Origin: Arthrobacter sp. TPD3018 | GTDB taxonomy: Bacteria > Pseudomonadota > Alphaproteobacteria > Sphingomonadales > Sphingomonadaceae | NCBI GenBank assembly: GCA_003075315.1 | Contig: QDFQ01000001.1 | Location: 847,355-911,354, forward strand | Length of the DNA: 64,000 nt | Direction: 5' to 3' | In this document: piece after piece, positions 53,247 through 61,447 of the stretch | Position numbering within the stretch: position 1 is the stretch's first letter | How the letters are laid out: every line of letters starts with the position of its first letter | Program-made: the position numbers and the translations under genes | Notes under the pieces: model-generated | Database searches by the model: none | What the model was told of the DNA's origin: nothing | What the model saw: the letters and a program-made list of their open reading frames with translations, nothing else

Positions 53247-53678
53247 TCAGCCCTCCGTCACTTCGAGGCCCATCGCGCGGGCGGAGCCTTCGATGATCTT
53301 GGTCGCAGCCTCGATGTCGTTGGCGTTCAGATCCTTCATCTTGGTCTGGGCGATCTCGGCGAGCTTGCTGCGCGCGATCTTGCCCGCGACGACCTTGCCC
53401 GGCTCCTTCGAACCCGACTTCAGGCCGGCGGCCTTCTTGATCAGGAACGACGCCGGCGGCGTCTTGATCTCGAAGCTGAACGAACGGTCGGCATAGACGG
53501 TGATCTTGGTGGGCAGGGGCGTGCCCTTGTCCATGTCGGTCGTCTGCGCGTTGAACGCCTTGCAGAATTCCATGATGTTCACGCCGCGCTGACCCAGCGC
53601 CGGGCCGATCGGCGGGGCGGGCTTGGCGTCGCCTGCAGGAACCTGCAGGTTGATGTAACCTGTGATCTTCTTTGCCAT
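53247..53678 (-). CDS. rplK: 50S ribosomal protein L11
   Basis: A 143-residue L11, part of the GTPase-associated centre. It has the N-terminal [19 protein letters not shown] and the C-terminal RNA-binding domain (AKTK-like [17 protein letters not shown]). nusG, the usual upstream neighbour, is not seen here; a repeat lies upstream instead. Confidence 0.97.
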   Translation of the reverse strand: MAKKITGYINLQVPAGDAKPAPPIGPALGQRGVNIMEFCKAFNAQTTDMDKGTPLPTKITVYADRSFSFEIKTPPASFLIKKAAGLKSGSKEPGKVVAGKIARSKLAEIAQTKMKDLNANDIEAATKIIEGSARAMGLEVTEG

Positions 53679-53978
53679 GTCACTCTCGTTTCAAGTTTAG
53701 CGGTCCAGACGGGCCGGGGCCCTCCCGCAAGCATTCCAGGCATGAGCGTGGAAGCGCGGGCCCTTACCCGCAAAGGCGCGCGGGGGCAAGGGGGTGGGGG
53801 TCGATATGGACCCTTTGGCGGCGGCGACAGGGAGGTGTTCCCTCACGCCCGTCCGTCGTCACCCCGGACTTGATCCGGGGTCCCGCTTCTTCTGCCACCG
53901 TCGGATAGAGCGGGACCCCGGATCACTTCCGGGGTGACGGTGTTGGGCGCACGCAGTGGGCATTGCGCGCGTCAGGAT
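53679..53978. other. Gene-free stretch upstream of rplK
   Basis: About 300 bases hold the rplK promoter region and 5' leader (53679-53856) and one palindromic repeat (53857-53939). A GC-rich segment at 53700-53800 can form weak stems. I see no gene or clear promoter boxes. Confidence 0.5.
53857..53939. repeat. Palindromic repeat, short GTCACCCCGGAC subtype
   Basis: Opens with CGTCACCCCGGACTTGATCC and closes with GATCACTTCCGGGGTGACG; the inner arms are GTCCCGCTTCTTC and AGCGGGAC. Confidence 0.9.
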
Positions 53979-55109
53979 CTATGCGACGCGGCGCCCCATG
54001 TCGCGCTCGTCCAGATACGGCGCCACGATCCCCATCGCGCGATAGCGGTCCTGCACCTCGACGGGGAGCAGCGCGAAGGCGCGGATGACGCCTCGGCATT
54101 CGGGGCTGCCGCAGGCGCATTGCATCGACCAGTCGGGGTCGGCGAGCGTGGTGGAATAGTCCCAGGCGATCTCCTCGCCCGGCGCGATCGGGCGGAGCGC
54201 GACCAGGAAGACGCCATCGTCGGTGAAGCGCAGGCCCGCATTGGGCGAACAGCTATGGTTGATCAGGTCGTCGATCCGCCCGGACGGCCCCATGTATCGG
54301 TCGCGCCCGATCTGCAGATAACGGTCCGACGCGCCGCTCAATCCCTGCGGCAGACGCGCGGCGGGGACGATCGGGCCGGAAAAGCGCACGATCGTCTCGG
54401 CCTGGGCAAAGCCCTGCGCCGCAAACACCGCCTTGCCGATATGCGTCTCGCCGACCGCGAACGGGTTGGCGGGCAGATAGGCGTCGAGCACGCGGAGCTT
54501 GCCCTCGCGTCGTCCGAACGACCGGATCGGGTTCAGCGTCGCCAGGCCGACCATGAACCAGACGCTGGCGTGGCACAGCAGCTCGACGACGACATAGGCA
54601 TATTCGCCCACGCCAGACCCCGGGCTGCGCATCGTCACCAGCAGCGCCGCCATATCGCCGAGCGTCCACAGCCCCCAGGCCGGCGAGCGTTCGCGGGCGC
54701 GATCCTCCCACACGCTGGCCCAGGTCGGCCAGAAGCCCAGCGGCACTGCGGCGACGACCAGCATATGCGCCCAGAACGTCTCTTGCAGCGGCAGCCACAG
54801 GATGATCGCGGCAAGGCTCGCCGCCATGCAGATCGTCTCGGTCGACGACGGCCGCGTCCAGCGCGAGCGGCGCCACATGGCGAGCGTCACGACGATGCAG
54901 GCGAGCGCGGAGACGATGAAGACGATGCCCTGCGGCTCGCCGGGATTGACCGCGACATAGGTGGCGGCCTCGACCCCCGTCGCGACCGTCCAGATCAGCC
55001 AGGACGCGCGGCTCGGCTCGAGCAGATGCCGCCGCAGCCCTGCCAGATAAATGGCATAGCCCGACAGGCTCAGCACCATCGCCACGATGAACCAAGGTTC
55101 GACCGTCAT
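53979..55109 (-). CDS. Multi-span membrane protein fused to a SET methyltransferase domain
   Basis: A 376-residue protein. Residues 1-195 contain about six hydrophobic segments resembling small PQ-loop-like repeats. Residues about 205-350 are a SET domain: NHSCSPN (284-290) and GEEIAWDY (311-318) form the SAM and lysine channel, and CACGSPEC (331-338) is a post-SET cysteine cluster that usually binds zinc. It should methylate lysine of a protein at the inner membrane. Isolated bacterial SET proteins are known; this membrane fusion is unusual. No partner is evident among its neighbours. Confidence 0.8.
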   Translation of the reverse strand: MTVEPWFIVAMVLSLSGYAIYLAGLRRHLLEPSRASWLIWTVATGVEAATYVAVNPGEPQGIVFIVSALACIVVTLAMWRRSRWTRPSSTETICMAASLAAIILWLPLQETFWAHMLVVAAVPLGFWPTWASVWEDRARERSPAWGLWTLGDMAALLVTMRSPGSGVGEYAYVVVELLCHASVWFMVGLATLNPIRSFGRREGKLRVLDAYLPANPFAVGETHIGKAVFAAQGFAQAETIVRFSGPIVPAARLPQGLSGASDRYLQIGRDRYMGPSGRIDDLINHSCSPNAGLRFTDDGVFLVALRPIAPGEEIAWDYSTTLADPDWSMQCACGSPECRGVIRAFALLPVEVQDRYRAMGIVAPYLDERDMGRRVA

Positions 55110-55215
55110 TCCCCCACCTTTTTGGTGAACAGGGCGTAAACGATGATGGTAAATCCGTCGAGGGGGCGGGGCGTGTGGCGCTTGTGGGCTGGTCAGGTGA
55201 TTTGCCTACCGACCG

Positions 55216-55295
55216 CGTCACCCCGGACCTGATCCGGGGTCCCGCTTTTGGTGATGGCTGAAGAAGCGGGACCCCGGCTCAAGGCCGGGGTGACG
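55216..55295. repeat. Palindromic repeat, short GTCACCCCGGAC subtype
   Basis: Opens with CGTCACCCCGGACCTGATCC and closes with CTCAAGGCCGGGGTGACG around GTCCCGCTT/AAGCGGGAC arms. Confidence 0.9.
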
Positions 55296-55378
55296 GTGAG
55301 GGGCGGGGCGTCGGTGTTGTGCGAAGCTGGCGGCGGAACGGATCGCTCTTTTTGTCCAAGGTCTTCGCCCGTCCACTC

Positions 55379-55486
55379 CGTCACCCCGGACTTGGTCCGG
55401 GGTCCACCGTGCCGCGGGGATAGCGTTTGAGCCTCCTGCCATTCCCCCAGTCGTGACGTGGACCCCGGAACGAGTCCGGGGTGACG
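55379..55486. repeat. Palindromic repeat, long GTCACCCCGGAC subtype
   Basis: Opens with CGTCACCCCGGACTTGGTCC and closes with GGAACGAGTCCGGGGTGACG, with GTCCAC/GTGGAC inner arms and a 50-base centre. Confidence 0.9.
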
Positions 55487-55622
55487 GAGTGGTTGGGGCG
55501 GGGTTTCGTGGCCTACGGCGGCAGGCTGGGCCGGATCTAATGTCCTCTCGGCTGCGGCCTGATTACACCATCCCACTCACGTCAAGCCACCGTATGCCGC
55601 CCGGCCCGCACGCGCCCTCCGC

Positions 55623-55702
55623 CGTCACCCCGGACTTGATCCGGGGTCCCGCTGTTGGTGGCCCGCGAAGAAGCGGGACCCCGGCTCAAGGCCGGGGTGA
55701 CG
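55623..55702. repeat. Palindromic repeat, short GTCACCCCGGAC subtype
   Basis: Opens with CGTCACCCCGGACTTGATCC; closes with CTCAAGGCCGGGGTGACG. Nearly the same as the copy at 55216. Confidence 0.9.
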
Positions 55703-55816
55703 ATGTGGGGGTGGCAGCGTTGGCGTTTTGCGAAGCTTGCGGCGGGGCGGATCGCCCATTTCGAGCGAGGTCTTCGCCTTCCAGCCCGGGGCGACTGCAT
55801 GCTGCGGCGGCGTGGG

Positions 55817-56914
55817 CTACAACGGCAAACTCGGCTGCACCTCGTCCTCCGCCGGCTCCGCGCCTGGCCGCAGGATGCCGGACAGCGTCAGGCCGAGCAA
55901 CCGCACGCCGCCCGGCACCGGGAGCTGCGCGGTCAGCAGGTCGATGCCGATGCCGAGGAATGCCGCCTTGCTGGCCACCGGTACGGTCAGCGAGCGGGCG
56001 CGGGTGATCGTCTGGAAATCGGCGTGGCGCAGCTTCATCGTCACCGTCTTTCCGCGCGCGCCTGAGCGTTCGACGCGCTCCCACGCGGCATCGGCGACAC
56101 GGGCGAGCGCGGCGTGGAGGTCGGCGGGGTCGGTCAGATTGGTTTCGAACGTCCGCTCCGCACCGATCGACTTGGCAGCGCGGTGTGCGCGCACCGGGCG
56201 GAAGTCCTGCCCGCGCGCGGCGCCGTACAGATAATCGGCGTAGGAGCCGAAATGCTGTTGCAGGAAGGCGAGCGGCCGGTCGCGCAGGTCGGCGCCGCTG
56301 ACGATGCCCAATTGCTCCATCCGCCGCGCCGTCACCGGCCCCACGCCGTGGAAGCGCTTGACCGGCAGCGAGGCGACGAAGGCGGCGCCCTTGTGCGGCG
56401 GGATGACGCAGATGCCGTCGGGCTTGTTCTGATCCGACGCCAGTTTGGCGATGAACTTGTTGTAGCTCACCCCCGCCGACGCGGTGAGGCCGGTCGTATC
56501 CTTGATCCGCGCGCGGATCTGCTCGGCGATCGCCTTGGCCGATCCCAGGCCGTGGCGGTCTTCGCTGACGTCCAGATAGGCTTCGTCGAGCGACAGCGGT
56601 TCGACTGCGTCGGTGTAATCGGCGAAGATCGCGCGGATCTGGTTCGACACGGCCTTATAGACCTCGAACCGCGGCCGCACGAAGACGAGGTCGGGGCAGC
56701 GGCGGATCGCGGTGACCGAGGGCATCGCCGATCGCACGCCGAACGCCCGCGCCTCATAGCTTGCCGCCGCCACCACGCCGCGCGCGCGGCTGCCGCCGAC
56801 CGCCACCGGCTTGCCCCGCAGCGCCGGATCGTCGCGCTGTTCGACCGAGGCGTAGAAGGCGTCCATGTCGATATGAATGATCTTGCGCTGGGGGGGCGTC
56901 GCGCCGTCGGCCAT
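55817..56914 (-). CDS. dinB: DNA polymerase IV (Y family)
   Basis: DinB copies past damaged bases. The 365-residue protein has the catalytic HIDMDAFYASVEQ and SLDEAYLDVSED motifs, a Y-family thumb and little-finger domain, and ends in QPSLPL, a typical sliding-clamp binding motif. The ATG at 56912-56914 puts the first catalytic motif at the usual place; the longer frame overlaps the divergent promoter region. No LexA box was identified. Confidence 0.94.
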   Translation of the reverse strand: MADGATPPQRKIIHIDMDAFYASVEQRDDPALRGKPVAVGGSRARGVVAAASYEARAFGVRSAMPSVTAIRRCPDLVFVRPRFEVYKAVSNQIRAIFADYTDAVEPLSLDEAYLDVSEDRHGLGSAKAIAEQIRARIKDTTGLTASAGVSYNKFIAKLASDQNKPDGICVIPPHKGAAFVASLPVKRFHGVGPVTARRMEQLGIVSGADLRDRPLAFLQQHFGSYADYLYGAARGQDFRPVRAHRAAKSIGAERTFETNLTDPADLHAALARVADAAWERVERSGARGKTVTMKLRHADFQTITRARSLTVPVASKAAFLGIGIDLLTAQLPVPGGVRLLGLTLSGILRPGAEPAEDEVQPSLPL

Positions 56915-56982
56915 CGCCAAGCCATCCCGCCAATCCCATCGCAGATCAAGGCGTTGCCGTTCCGTTTGCGGTAGAACGAAGC

Positions 56983-57573
56983 ATGACCAACCCATCACCC
57001 GACCCGGCACCGGGCAAGACCGCGCTGCTGCTCATCGACATGGTCAACGCGCTCGATTTCGAGGGCGGAGACGATCTGCGCGCCGCGACCGAGGATATCG
57101 TGGCGCCGATCCTGTCGCTGCGCGCGGCGGCGGATGCGGCGGGCGTGCCGGTGATCTACGTCAACGACAACAACGGCCAATGGCATTCCGAACGCACGCG
57201 GCTGGTCGAGGAGACGCTGGCCAAGGACACGCCCGGCCGCGCGGTGACGCAGGCGCTGCGCCCGCGCGACGACGATTATTTCATCATCAAGCCGCAGTTT
57301 TCGGGCTTCTACGCCACCAACCTTCCGGTGTTGCTGCCGCAACTGGGGGTGAGTCGGCTGATCCTGACCGGCGTCGCCGCCGACATCTGCGTGCTGTTCA
57401 CCGCGGCGGATGCGCATATGCGGCAATATGATCTATGGGTGCCGGGCGATGCGGTGGCGGGCAACCACCCCGAGCGGACGCGCTGGGCGCTGGAGATCAT
57501 GCGCAACAGCATGGACGCGCTGGTCGATTCGACCGCGGAGATGACGCTGGGCGAGTGGGTGGCGCGCGGGTAG
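56983..57573 (+). CDS. Isochorismatase-family cysteine hydrolase
   Basis: A 196-residue hydrolase with the catalytic triad of the family: Asp in LLLIDMVN, Lys in FIIKPQFSGF and Cys in GVAADICVLFTA, followed by ADAHMR. Members act on amides such as nicotinamide, N-carbamoylsarcosine or isochorismate; the substrate here is not clear. It is divergent from dinB. Confidence 0.88.
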   Translation: MTNPSPDPAPGKTALLLIDMVNALDFEGGDDLRAATEDIVAPILSLRAAADAAGVPVIYVNDNNGQWHSERTRLVEETLAKDTPGRAVTQALRPRDDDYFIIKPQFSGFYATNLPVLLPQLGVSRLILTGVAADICVLFTAADAHMRQYDLWVPGDAVAGNHPERTRWALEIMRNSMDALVDSTAEMTLGEWVARG

Positions 57574-57583
57574 GCGCTGACCC

Positions 57584-57664
57584 CGTCACCGCGGCCTTGA
57601 GCCGGGGTCCCGCTTCTTCCCCGGTCGGCCAATAGCGGGACCCCGGATCAAGTCCGGGGTGACG
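57584..57664. repeat. Palindromic repeat, short subtype
   Basis: Opens with CGTCACCGCGGCCTTGAGCC (degenerate arm) and closes with GATCAAGTCCGGGGTGACG, with GTCCCGCTT/AGCGGGAC arms. It lies between convergent genes. Confidence 0.87.
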
Positions 57665-57677
57665 GGATGGTTGGAGA

Positions 57678-58124
57678 TCAGTCCTCCGCCGCCAACACCG
57701 CTGCCACCTCATCCTCCGAAATCCCGAACGCACCGGCCAGCCCCGTCACCGACGCGCCGCGCTTCGCCAGCACGCGGATGCGGTCGGCGTCGACCAGCGT
57801 CGTATAGCCGCGCGTGTCGCGCTGTTCGCGGACGACGTCCTTGCGGCCGGAGCCGCGCGGGCGGCGTGCCTCGCGGGAATGGGGGTCGTGTGCCGCGGCC
57901 TGTTCCTCGGCCTCGCGGCGGGCGGTGCGCGCCTGTTCGCGCTGGGCCGCCTCTGCCTCGCGCTCGGCGGCGCGGGTTTCGAGGCGGCGTTCGGTGTCCG
58001 CGACGCGCGCCGCGGCCCGTGCTTCGCGGGCCTGTGCGCGTTCGGCGGCGCGCGCGTCGGGGCTGGCGTTGCTGCGGACGCGCAATCCGGTGGAGGGGCC
58101 GACGCCCCAGCTTTTGTCGACCAC
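57678..58124 (-). CDS. Charged coiled-coil protein with C-terminal HTH-like end
   Basis: A 148-residue protein. Residues about 20-85 are a highly charged Ala/Arg/Glu-rich helix, likely a coiled coil. The end (VDADRIRVLAKRGASVTGLA, then GAFGISEDEVAAVL) resembles an HTH that could bind DNA. No family is recognised. It is convergent with the hydrolase gene and divergent from the lipoprotein gene. Confidence 0.65.
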   Translation of the reverse strand: MVDKSWGVGPSTGLRVRSNASPDARAAERAQAREARAAARVADTERRLETRAAEREAEAAQREQARTARREAEEQAAAHDPHSREARRPRGSGRKDVVREQRDTRGYTTLVDADRIRVLAKRGASVTGLAGAFGISEDEVAAVLAAED

Positions 58125-58238
58125 GGGGCCTCAATCCTGATGAACGGGGCTGCGCGCCTAGCAGGTCGTCGCAGAGCGCGACACCATCGGCGATGTCGAA
58201 CGTTGTCGCCGCCGTAACGAACCGTGAAGGAGCCTGCC

Positions 58239-58982
58239 ATGACCGCCATCCGCTGCCTGATCGCGCTGCCGTTGCTGGCGCTCGGCGCCTGTGGGTCGGG
58301 CGGCGGGTCCGCGTCCACGAGCGGCGAGGCGGAGGCGACGCCGATGGTCGCCGCGAGCGCCACGCCGCGTGCGCTATCGACCCCTAAGCCGGCGCGCACC
58401 GCCGCCGCCGCGGCACAACCCGTGTCCTGCGCCGCGGAGATCGGGTCGGCCGCCGCGGCGAAGCGGGTGGCGATCTGCCGCGACGTGTCGCCTGCGACGC
58501 ATCCGCCGTGCAACGCCGTCAACAGCTGCGCGATGATCGAGGATGAGATCGCGCGGTCCTGCGCGCTGTTTGACGGACAGGGACCGGCGGTGCCGGGCTG
58601 CGCCGTTGATCCGGCCAGCGGACGGGCTGCGGCCGATGTGGTGCGGCTGTATTATTCGGCGATCAACGCGCGCGATTATGCCACCGCCTGGAGGCAATGG
58701 GGCGACGATGGCCGACCGGGCCAGACCTTCAAGGGCTTCGAACAGGGTTTCGCCAAGACCCGCGCCACCCGCGTGACGATCGGCACGCTGCCCCCGGCGG
58801 AGGGGGCCGCCGGCTCCGTCTACCAGACCGTGCCGGTCACGGTGGAGGCAACGACGGCGAGCGGCGCGCGCCAGCGATTTGCGGGAAGCTATGTCGTGCG
58901 CCGGGTCAACGGCGTGGACGGGGCGAGCGCGGCACAATTGCGCTGGCATCTTCAGTCGGCGACGTTGAAGCCGGTCGCCTGA
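58239..58982 (+). CDS. Lipoprotein with NTF2-like C-terminal region
   Basis: A 247-residue lipoprotein with a clean lipobox, LGAC, at residue 18. After a Ser/Ala linker comes a Cys-rich segment (CAAEIG, AICRDV, PPCNAVNSCAMIEDEIARSC) and a C-terminal NTF2-like part (VVRLYYSAINARDYATAWRQ). The ATG at 58239 has AAGGAG at good spacing. Function unknown. It lies convergent with the end of the Psp array and is not obviously part of it. Confidence 0.72.
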   Translation: MTAIRCLIALPLLALGACGSGGGSASTSGEAEATPMVAASATPRALSTPKPARTAAAAAQPVSCAAEIGSAAAAKRVAICRDVSPATHPPCNAVNSCAMIEDEIARSCALFDGQGPAVPGCAVDPASGRAAADVVRLYYSAINARDYATAWRQWGDDGRPGQTFKGFEQGFAKTRATRVTIGTLPPAEGAAGSVYQTVPVTVEATTASGARQRFAGSYVVRRVNGVDGASAAQLRWHLQSATLKPVA

Positions 58983-59016
58983 CAGCCGGCCGCTGGCGGC
59001 GGAGCGTCGCCTGACG

Positions 59017-59253
59017 TTACAGGTCGACGCCCGCCGCGATCGCTTCCAGCTTGCGGATGCGTTCCTTCAGGTCCGCAATCTCGATCCGCGATCCGGCGGA
59101 ATGAACGGGGGGCATGGCGTCGGCCTGTGCATCCAGCTGCGAATGCTTCAGCGTCAGCCAGCTCCGCCAGCCCGAGAGCCCCGCGGTGGTCACCATGGCG
59201 AGGCCGGCGAGGCCCGACAGCGACAGCGTCAGATACAGTTCGGGATCGGTCAT
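59017..59253 (-). CDS. Psp-array small membrane protein, sixth extra gene (short form)
   Basis: A 78-residue protein with one N-terminal membrane segment (about 8-28) and a C-terminal coiled coil, LKERIRKLEAIAAGVDL, a shortened form of the motif shared by the array. The start has AGGAGA upstream. It is the last gene of the operon; the stop lies 34 bases from the convergent lipoprotein stop. Confidence 0.72.
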   Translation of the reverse strand: MTDPELYLTLSLSGLAGLAMVTTAGLSGWRSWLTLKHSQLDAQADAMPPVHSAGSRIEIADLKERIRKLEAIAAGVDL

Positions 59254-59264
59254 CGTCCGTCTCC

Positions 59265-59516
59265 TCAGCGGTTGCGCAGCCGCTCGATCTCGCGGTCGAG
59301 ATCGGACGTGCTGCGATTGTCGGTGATCACGCGCTCCAGCACCTGGATGCGCTCTTTCAGGTCGCGCACCTCTTGGGTGAGGCGGCGGGTGTCGTCGGTT
59401 TCGCTATAAGCAGGGCGCTCGGTCCCACGCGGGCCGAAGGCGTTGAAGCGGGCGCGGAGCACGCCGCCGATCACCACCAGCGCCACGATCGCGACGACCA
59501 TTTCTGCGGGGTTCAT
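59265..59516 (-). CDS. Psp-array small membrane protein, fifth extra gene
   Basis: An 83-residue protein with a membrane span at about 5-22 and a coiled coil with LKERIQVLERVITDN and then DREIERLRNR. The layout, one short span followed by a leucine-rich coil, is like PspB. It starts 39 bases after the preceding gene. Confidence 0.75.
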   Translation of the reverse strand: MNPAEMVVAIVALVVIGGVLRARFNAFGPRGTERPAYSETDDTRRLTQEVRDLKERIQVLERVITDNRSTSDLDREIERLRNR

Positions 59517-59555
59517 GCGTCTGTCCTTCCCTGTGACAGAAAATGGGGGAGGAGT

Positions 59556-59837
59556 TCAGTTGACGGGCAGGCGCTTCACCGCCGGCTCGTCGCGCAGCCG
59601 TTCGATCTCCTGCGCCAGATCGGCGCCGCGATCGGTGACGATGCGTTCGAGCACGCGGACGCGCTCCTCCAGCCGTTCGGTCTGCGCGGCATATTGCGCG
59701 GCTTTCTCGGCGACCTTGTCCGCCTCGATCTCCATCCGGCGCTGTTGCAGCGCGAACCAAGGCTTGACGAAGACGCCGCCGAAGATCGCGAGCAGGCCGC
59801 AGCAGATTCCGAGGATCGGTATGAGCATCGCGGACAT
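59556..59837 (-). CDS. Psp-array small membrane protein, fourth extra gene
   Basis: A 93-residue protein with a membrane span (about 4-24), a basic amphipathic helix (RRMEIEADKVAEKAAQYA) and the shared coil LEERVRVLERIVTDRG, then EIERLRDE. Its start is one base after the previous stop. Confidence 0.78.
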   Translation of the reverse strand: MSAMLIPILGICCGLLAIFGGVFVKPWFALQQRRMEIEADKVAEKAAQYAAQTERLEERVRVLERIVTDRGADLAQEIERLRDEPAVKRLPVN

Positions 59838-59838
59838 G

Positions 59839-60108
59839 TCAGTTCGCTTCCAGACGGAGGGCTTCGATCTCGCGATCCAGACGGTGCGAGCGATCGGTGA
59901 CGATGCTCTCGACGGTGGCGAGCCGTTCCTGCAGCCGGTCGATCTGGCCGATGCGCCGGGCGTTTTCGGCGTCGAGCAGCTCGATGTCGTGACGCGCCGC
60001 CAGATCGGGGGCGGAGGTGGCTTTCTTCACCTTGCGCTGGCCGTACCACTGGATTGCCAGCGTGATCGCGGCACCCAGTGCCATGCAGAAGACATGATCG
60101 GGACCCAT
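59839..60108 (-). CDS. Psp-array small membrane protein, third extra gene
   Basis: An 89-residue protein with a membrane span (about 5-20), a Lys-rich turn (QRKVKKATS) and the shared C-terminal coil LQERLATVESIVTD, then DREIEALRLE. Confidence 0.78.
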   Translation of the reverse strand: MGPDHVFCMALGAAITLAIQWYGQRKVKKATSAPDLAARHDIELLDAENARRIGQIDRLQERLATVESIVTDRSHRLDREIEALRLEAN

Positions 60109-60122
60109 GATGCGTGTCCTTT

Positions 60123-60443
60123 TTAATGGCTGCGCAGCGCGTCGATCTCGCGAGCGGTCCGCTCGGCAGGATCGGTGGCGATGCGTTCGATGACGGCGAG
60201 GCGGTCCTTGATCGAGCCCAGTTCGGCGCGCAGCTGCGCGTTTTCCTGGCTCAGCAGCTTGACGCGCTCGACCGTCTCTTCGGTCTTCTGCGGATAGACA
60301 GCCTGACCCCAGGCGCCGTCGAGCGGATAGCCGTTCTTGACCCGCAGCCAGGTGGTGATGATCCAGCCGGCCATCGCCATCACCATGATGAGGGCGGTCA
60401 GCGGAAACATACCCTGGACGATGGAATAGACTTCGGGAGACAT
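60123..60443 (-). CDS. Psp-array small membrane protein, second extra gene
   Basis: A 106-residue protein with a membrane span (about 15-32), the motif ITTWLRVKNGYPLD just inside the membrane and the coil IKDRLAVIERIATDPAERT followed by AREIDALRSH. It is the closest relative of the broken gene directly upstream (60462), matching it both at the membrane-proximal motif and at the coil. Confidence 0.8.
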   Translation of the reverse strand: MSPEVYSIVQGMFPLTALIMVMAMAGWIITTWLRVKNGYPLDGAWGQAVYPQKTEETVERVKLLSQENAQLRAELGSIKDRLAVIERIATDPAERTAREIDALRSH

Positions 60444-60461
60444 AACGTTTTCCCTTTCGCG

Positions 60462-60764
60462 TCAGCGGTCGCGGAGCGCTTCGATCTCGCGAGCGGTGCG
60501 CTCGGCGGGATCGGTGGCGATGCGTTCGAGGACGGCGATCCGTTCCTCCAGGCGGCTGACCTGGCCGGTCAGCTTGTCGTTTTCGCTGGTCAGCAGGCTG
60601 ATCGTGCGCTCGGCGTCCGGTGAACCCCTGTGGCGGCGCTCGTGGCGGCTGCGCCAGCGATCGGGTTCATAGCCGTGGCGAACGCGGATCCAGTTGTTGA
60701 TGACTTAGCTCATCGGCCCGACCGTGAAGATCGCCACCGGAACGAGCACTCCCCAGTTACTCAT
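60462..60764 (-). pseudogene. Psp-array small membrane protein, first extra gene, broken by TAA
   Basis: A 101-codon frame starting ATG at 60762-60764, with AGAGGGG upstream, has an in-frame TAA at 60705-60707 (codon 20). Before it is the membrane span (WGVLVPVAIFTVGPMS); after it the frame continues VINNWIRVRHGYEPDRW and ends with LEERIAVLERIATDPAERTA and REIEALRDR. The stop aligns with a Trp in the paralogue at 60123. One base change from an aromatic codon, or a sequencing error, would explain it. Confidence 0.8.
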
Positions 60765-60800
60765 TGTCGTATCCCCTCTTTCAGCTCGCGAGCGTCAGGC

Positions 60801-61178
60801 TCAGCGGAGGCTGTCGATTTCCTCGGCCAGGCGGCTGTTGCGGCTGGTGTAGTGCAGCTCCATGTCGGCGAGCCGGCGGTCGATATCGCGCAGCTTGCTG
60901 CGCACTTCGGTGGTCGAGCGCTTCGGGTTGCTGCGCACGCCCTGCCAGAACTTGGCGTCTTCAGGCGTGTCGTACAGGTCGTTCGGCTTGCTGTCGGCGA
61001 CCCAGGCGATCACGAAATAGGCGATGATGATCCACCATTGCTGCGCGATCACGGTGAGGCCGGCGGTGGCGAGGCGGACCCACAGGACCTCCACTCCGGT
61101 ATAGTCGGCGATGCCGGCGCACACGCCCTTGAACTTGCCGTCTTGCGGATCGAGGTAGAATTTGGTGCGGGCGGACAT
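60801..61178 (-). CDS. pspC: Envelope stress response protein PspC
   Basis: The 125-residue protein has the PspC domain (KGVCAGIADYTGVEVLWVR, then a hydrophobic span AYFVIAWVA) that senses membrane stress together with PspB. The C-terminal 45 residues add a coil, RDIDRRLADMELHYTSR followed by EEIDSLR, related to that of the small proteins downstream. One base separates it from pspB. Confidence 0.92.
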   Translation of the reverse strand: MSARTKFYLDPQDGKFKGVCAGIADYTGVEVLWVRLATAGLTVIAQQWWIIIAYFVIAWVADSKPNDLYDTPEDAKFWQGVRSNPKRSTTEVRSKLRDIDRRLADMELHYTSRNSRLAEEIDSLR

Positions 61179-61179
61179 C

Positions 61180-61446
61180 TCAGTTCCTCCGGTCGAGCTG
61201 ATATTGCGGTTGCTGAGCGGTCAGGCTCGGTTTGAAGTCGGGGTTGTCGGCGGCGACGATCCGCTCGACCGTGTTGAGGCGATCCTCCAGCCGGCGGGCG
61301 AGATTATACATCTCGTCCAGCAGCTTCTCGTCTTCGTCGGTGATCTTGGGCGCCTGCTTCCACTTGGTGATGTAATGCAGGATGATCCACGGCAGTCCGA
61401 CGAAGAGCGTCGAGAAGAGGGTGAGGGGGACGAGAACGTCTTCCAT
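61180..61446 (-). CDS. pspB: Envelope stress response protein PspB
   Basis: An 88-residue inner-membrane protein with an N-terminal span (about 4-24), HYITKWKQ at the membrane face and the coil ARRLEDRLNTVERIVAAD typical of PspB. It works with PspC to free PspF from PspA when the membrane is damaged. One base separates it from pspA. Confidence 0.9.
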   Translation of the reverse strand: MEDVLVPLTLFSTLFVGLPWIILHYITKWKQAPKITDEDEKLLDEMYNLARRLEDRLNTVERIVAADNPDFKPSLTAQQPQYQLDRRN

Positions 61447-61447
61447 C

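Larger units (their letters stand above)
55110..55816. other. Gene-free stretch with three palindromic repeats
   Basis: The 707 bases between the SET gene and dinB contain three repeat copies listed separately and otherwise unstructured, GC-rich DNA. I see no credible coding frame or RNA gene. The upstream end, near 55110-55160, should hold the SET gene promoter. Confidence 0.6.

Noticed and set aside
6783..60707. The two in-frame TAA codons considered as evidence that TAA is read as an amino acid
   Set aside because: Several intact genes end at TAA with family-typical lengths, such as trxB, cheA and rplL, so TAA is a normal stop here.
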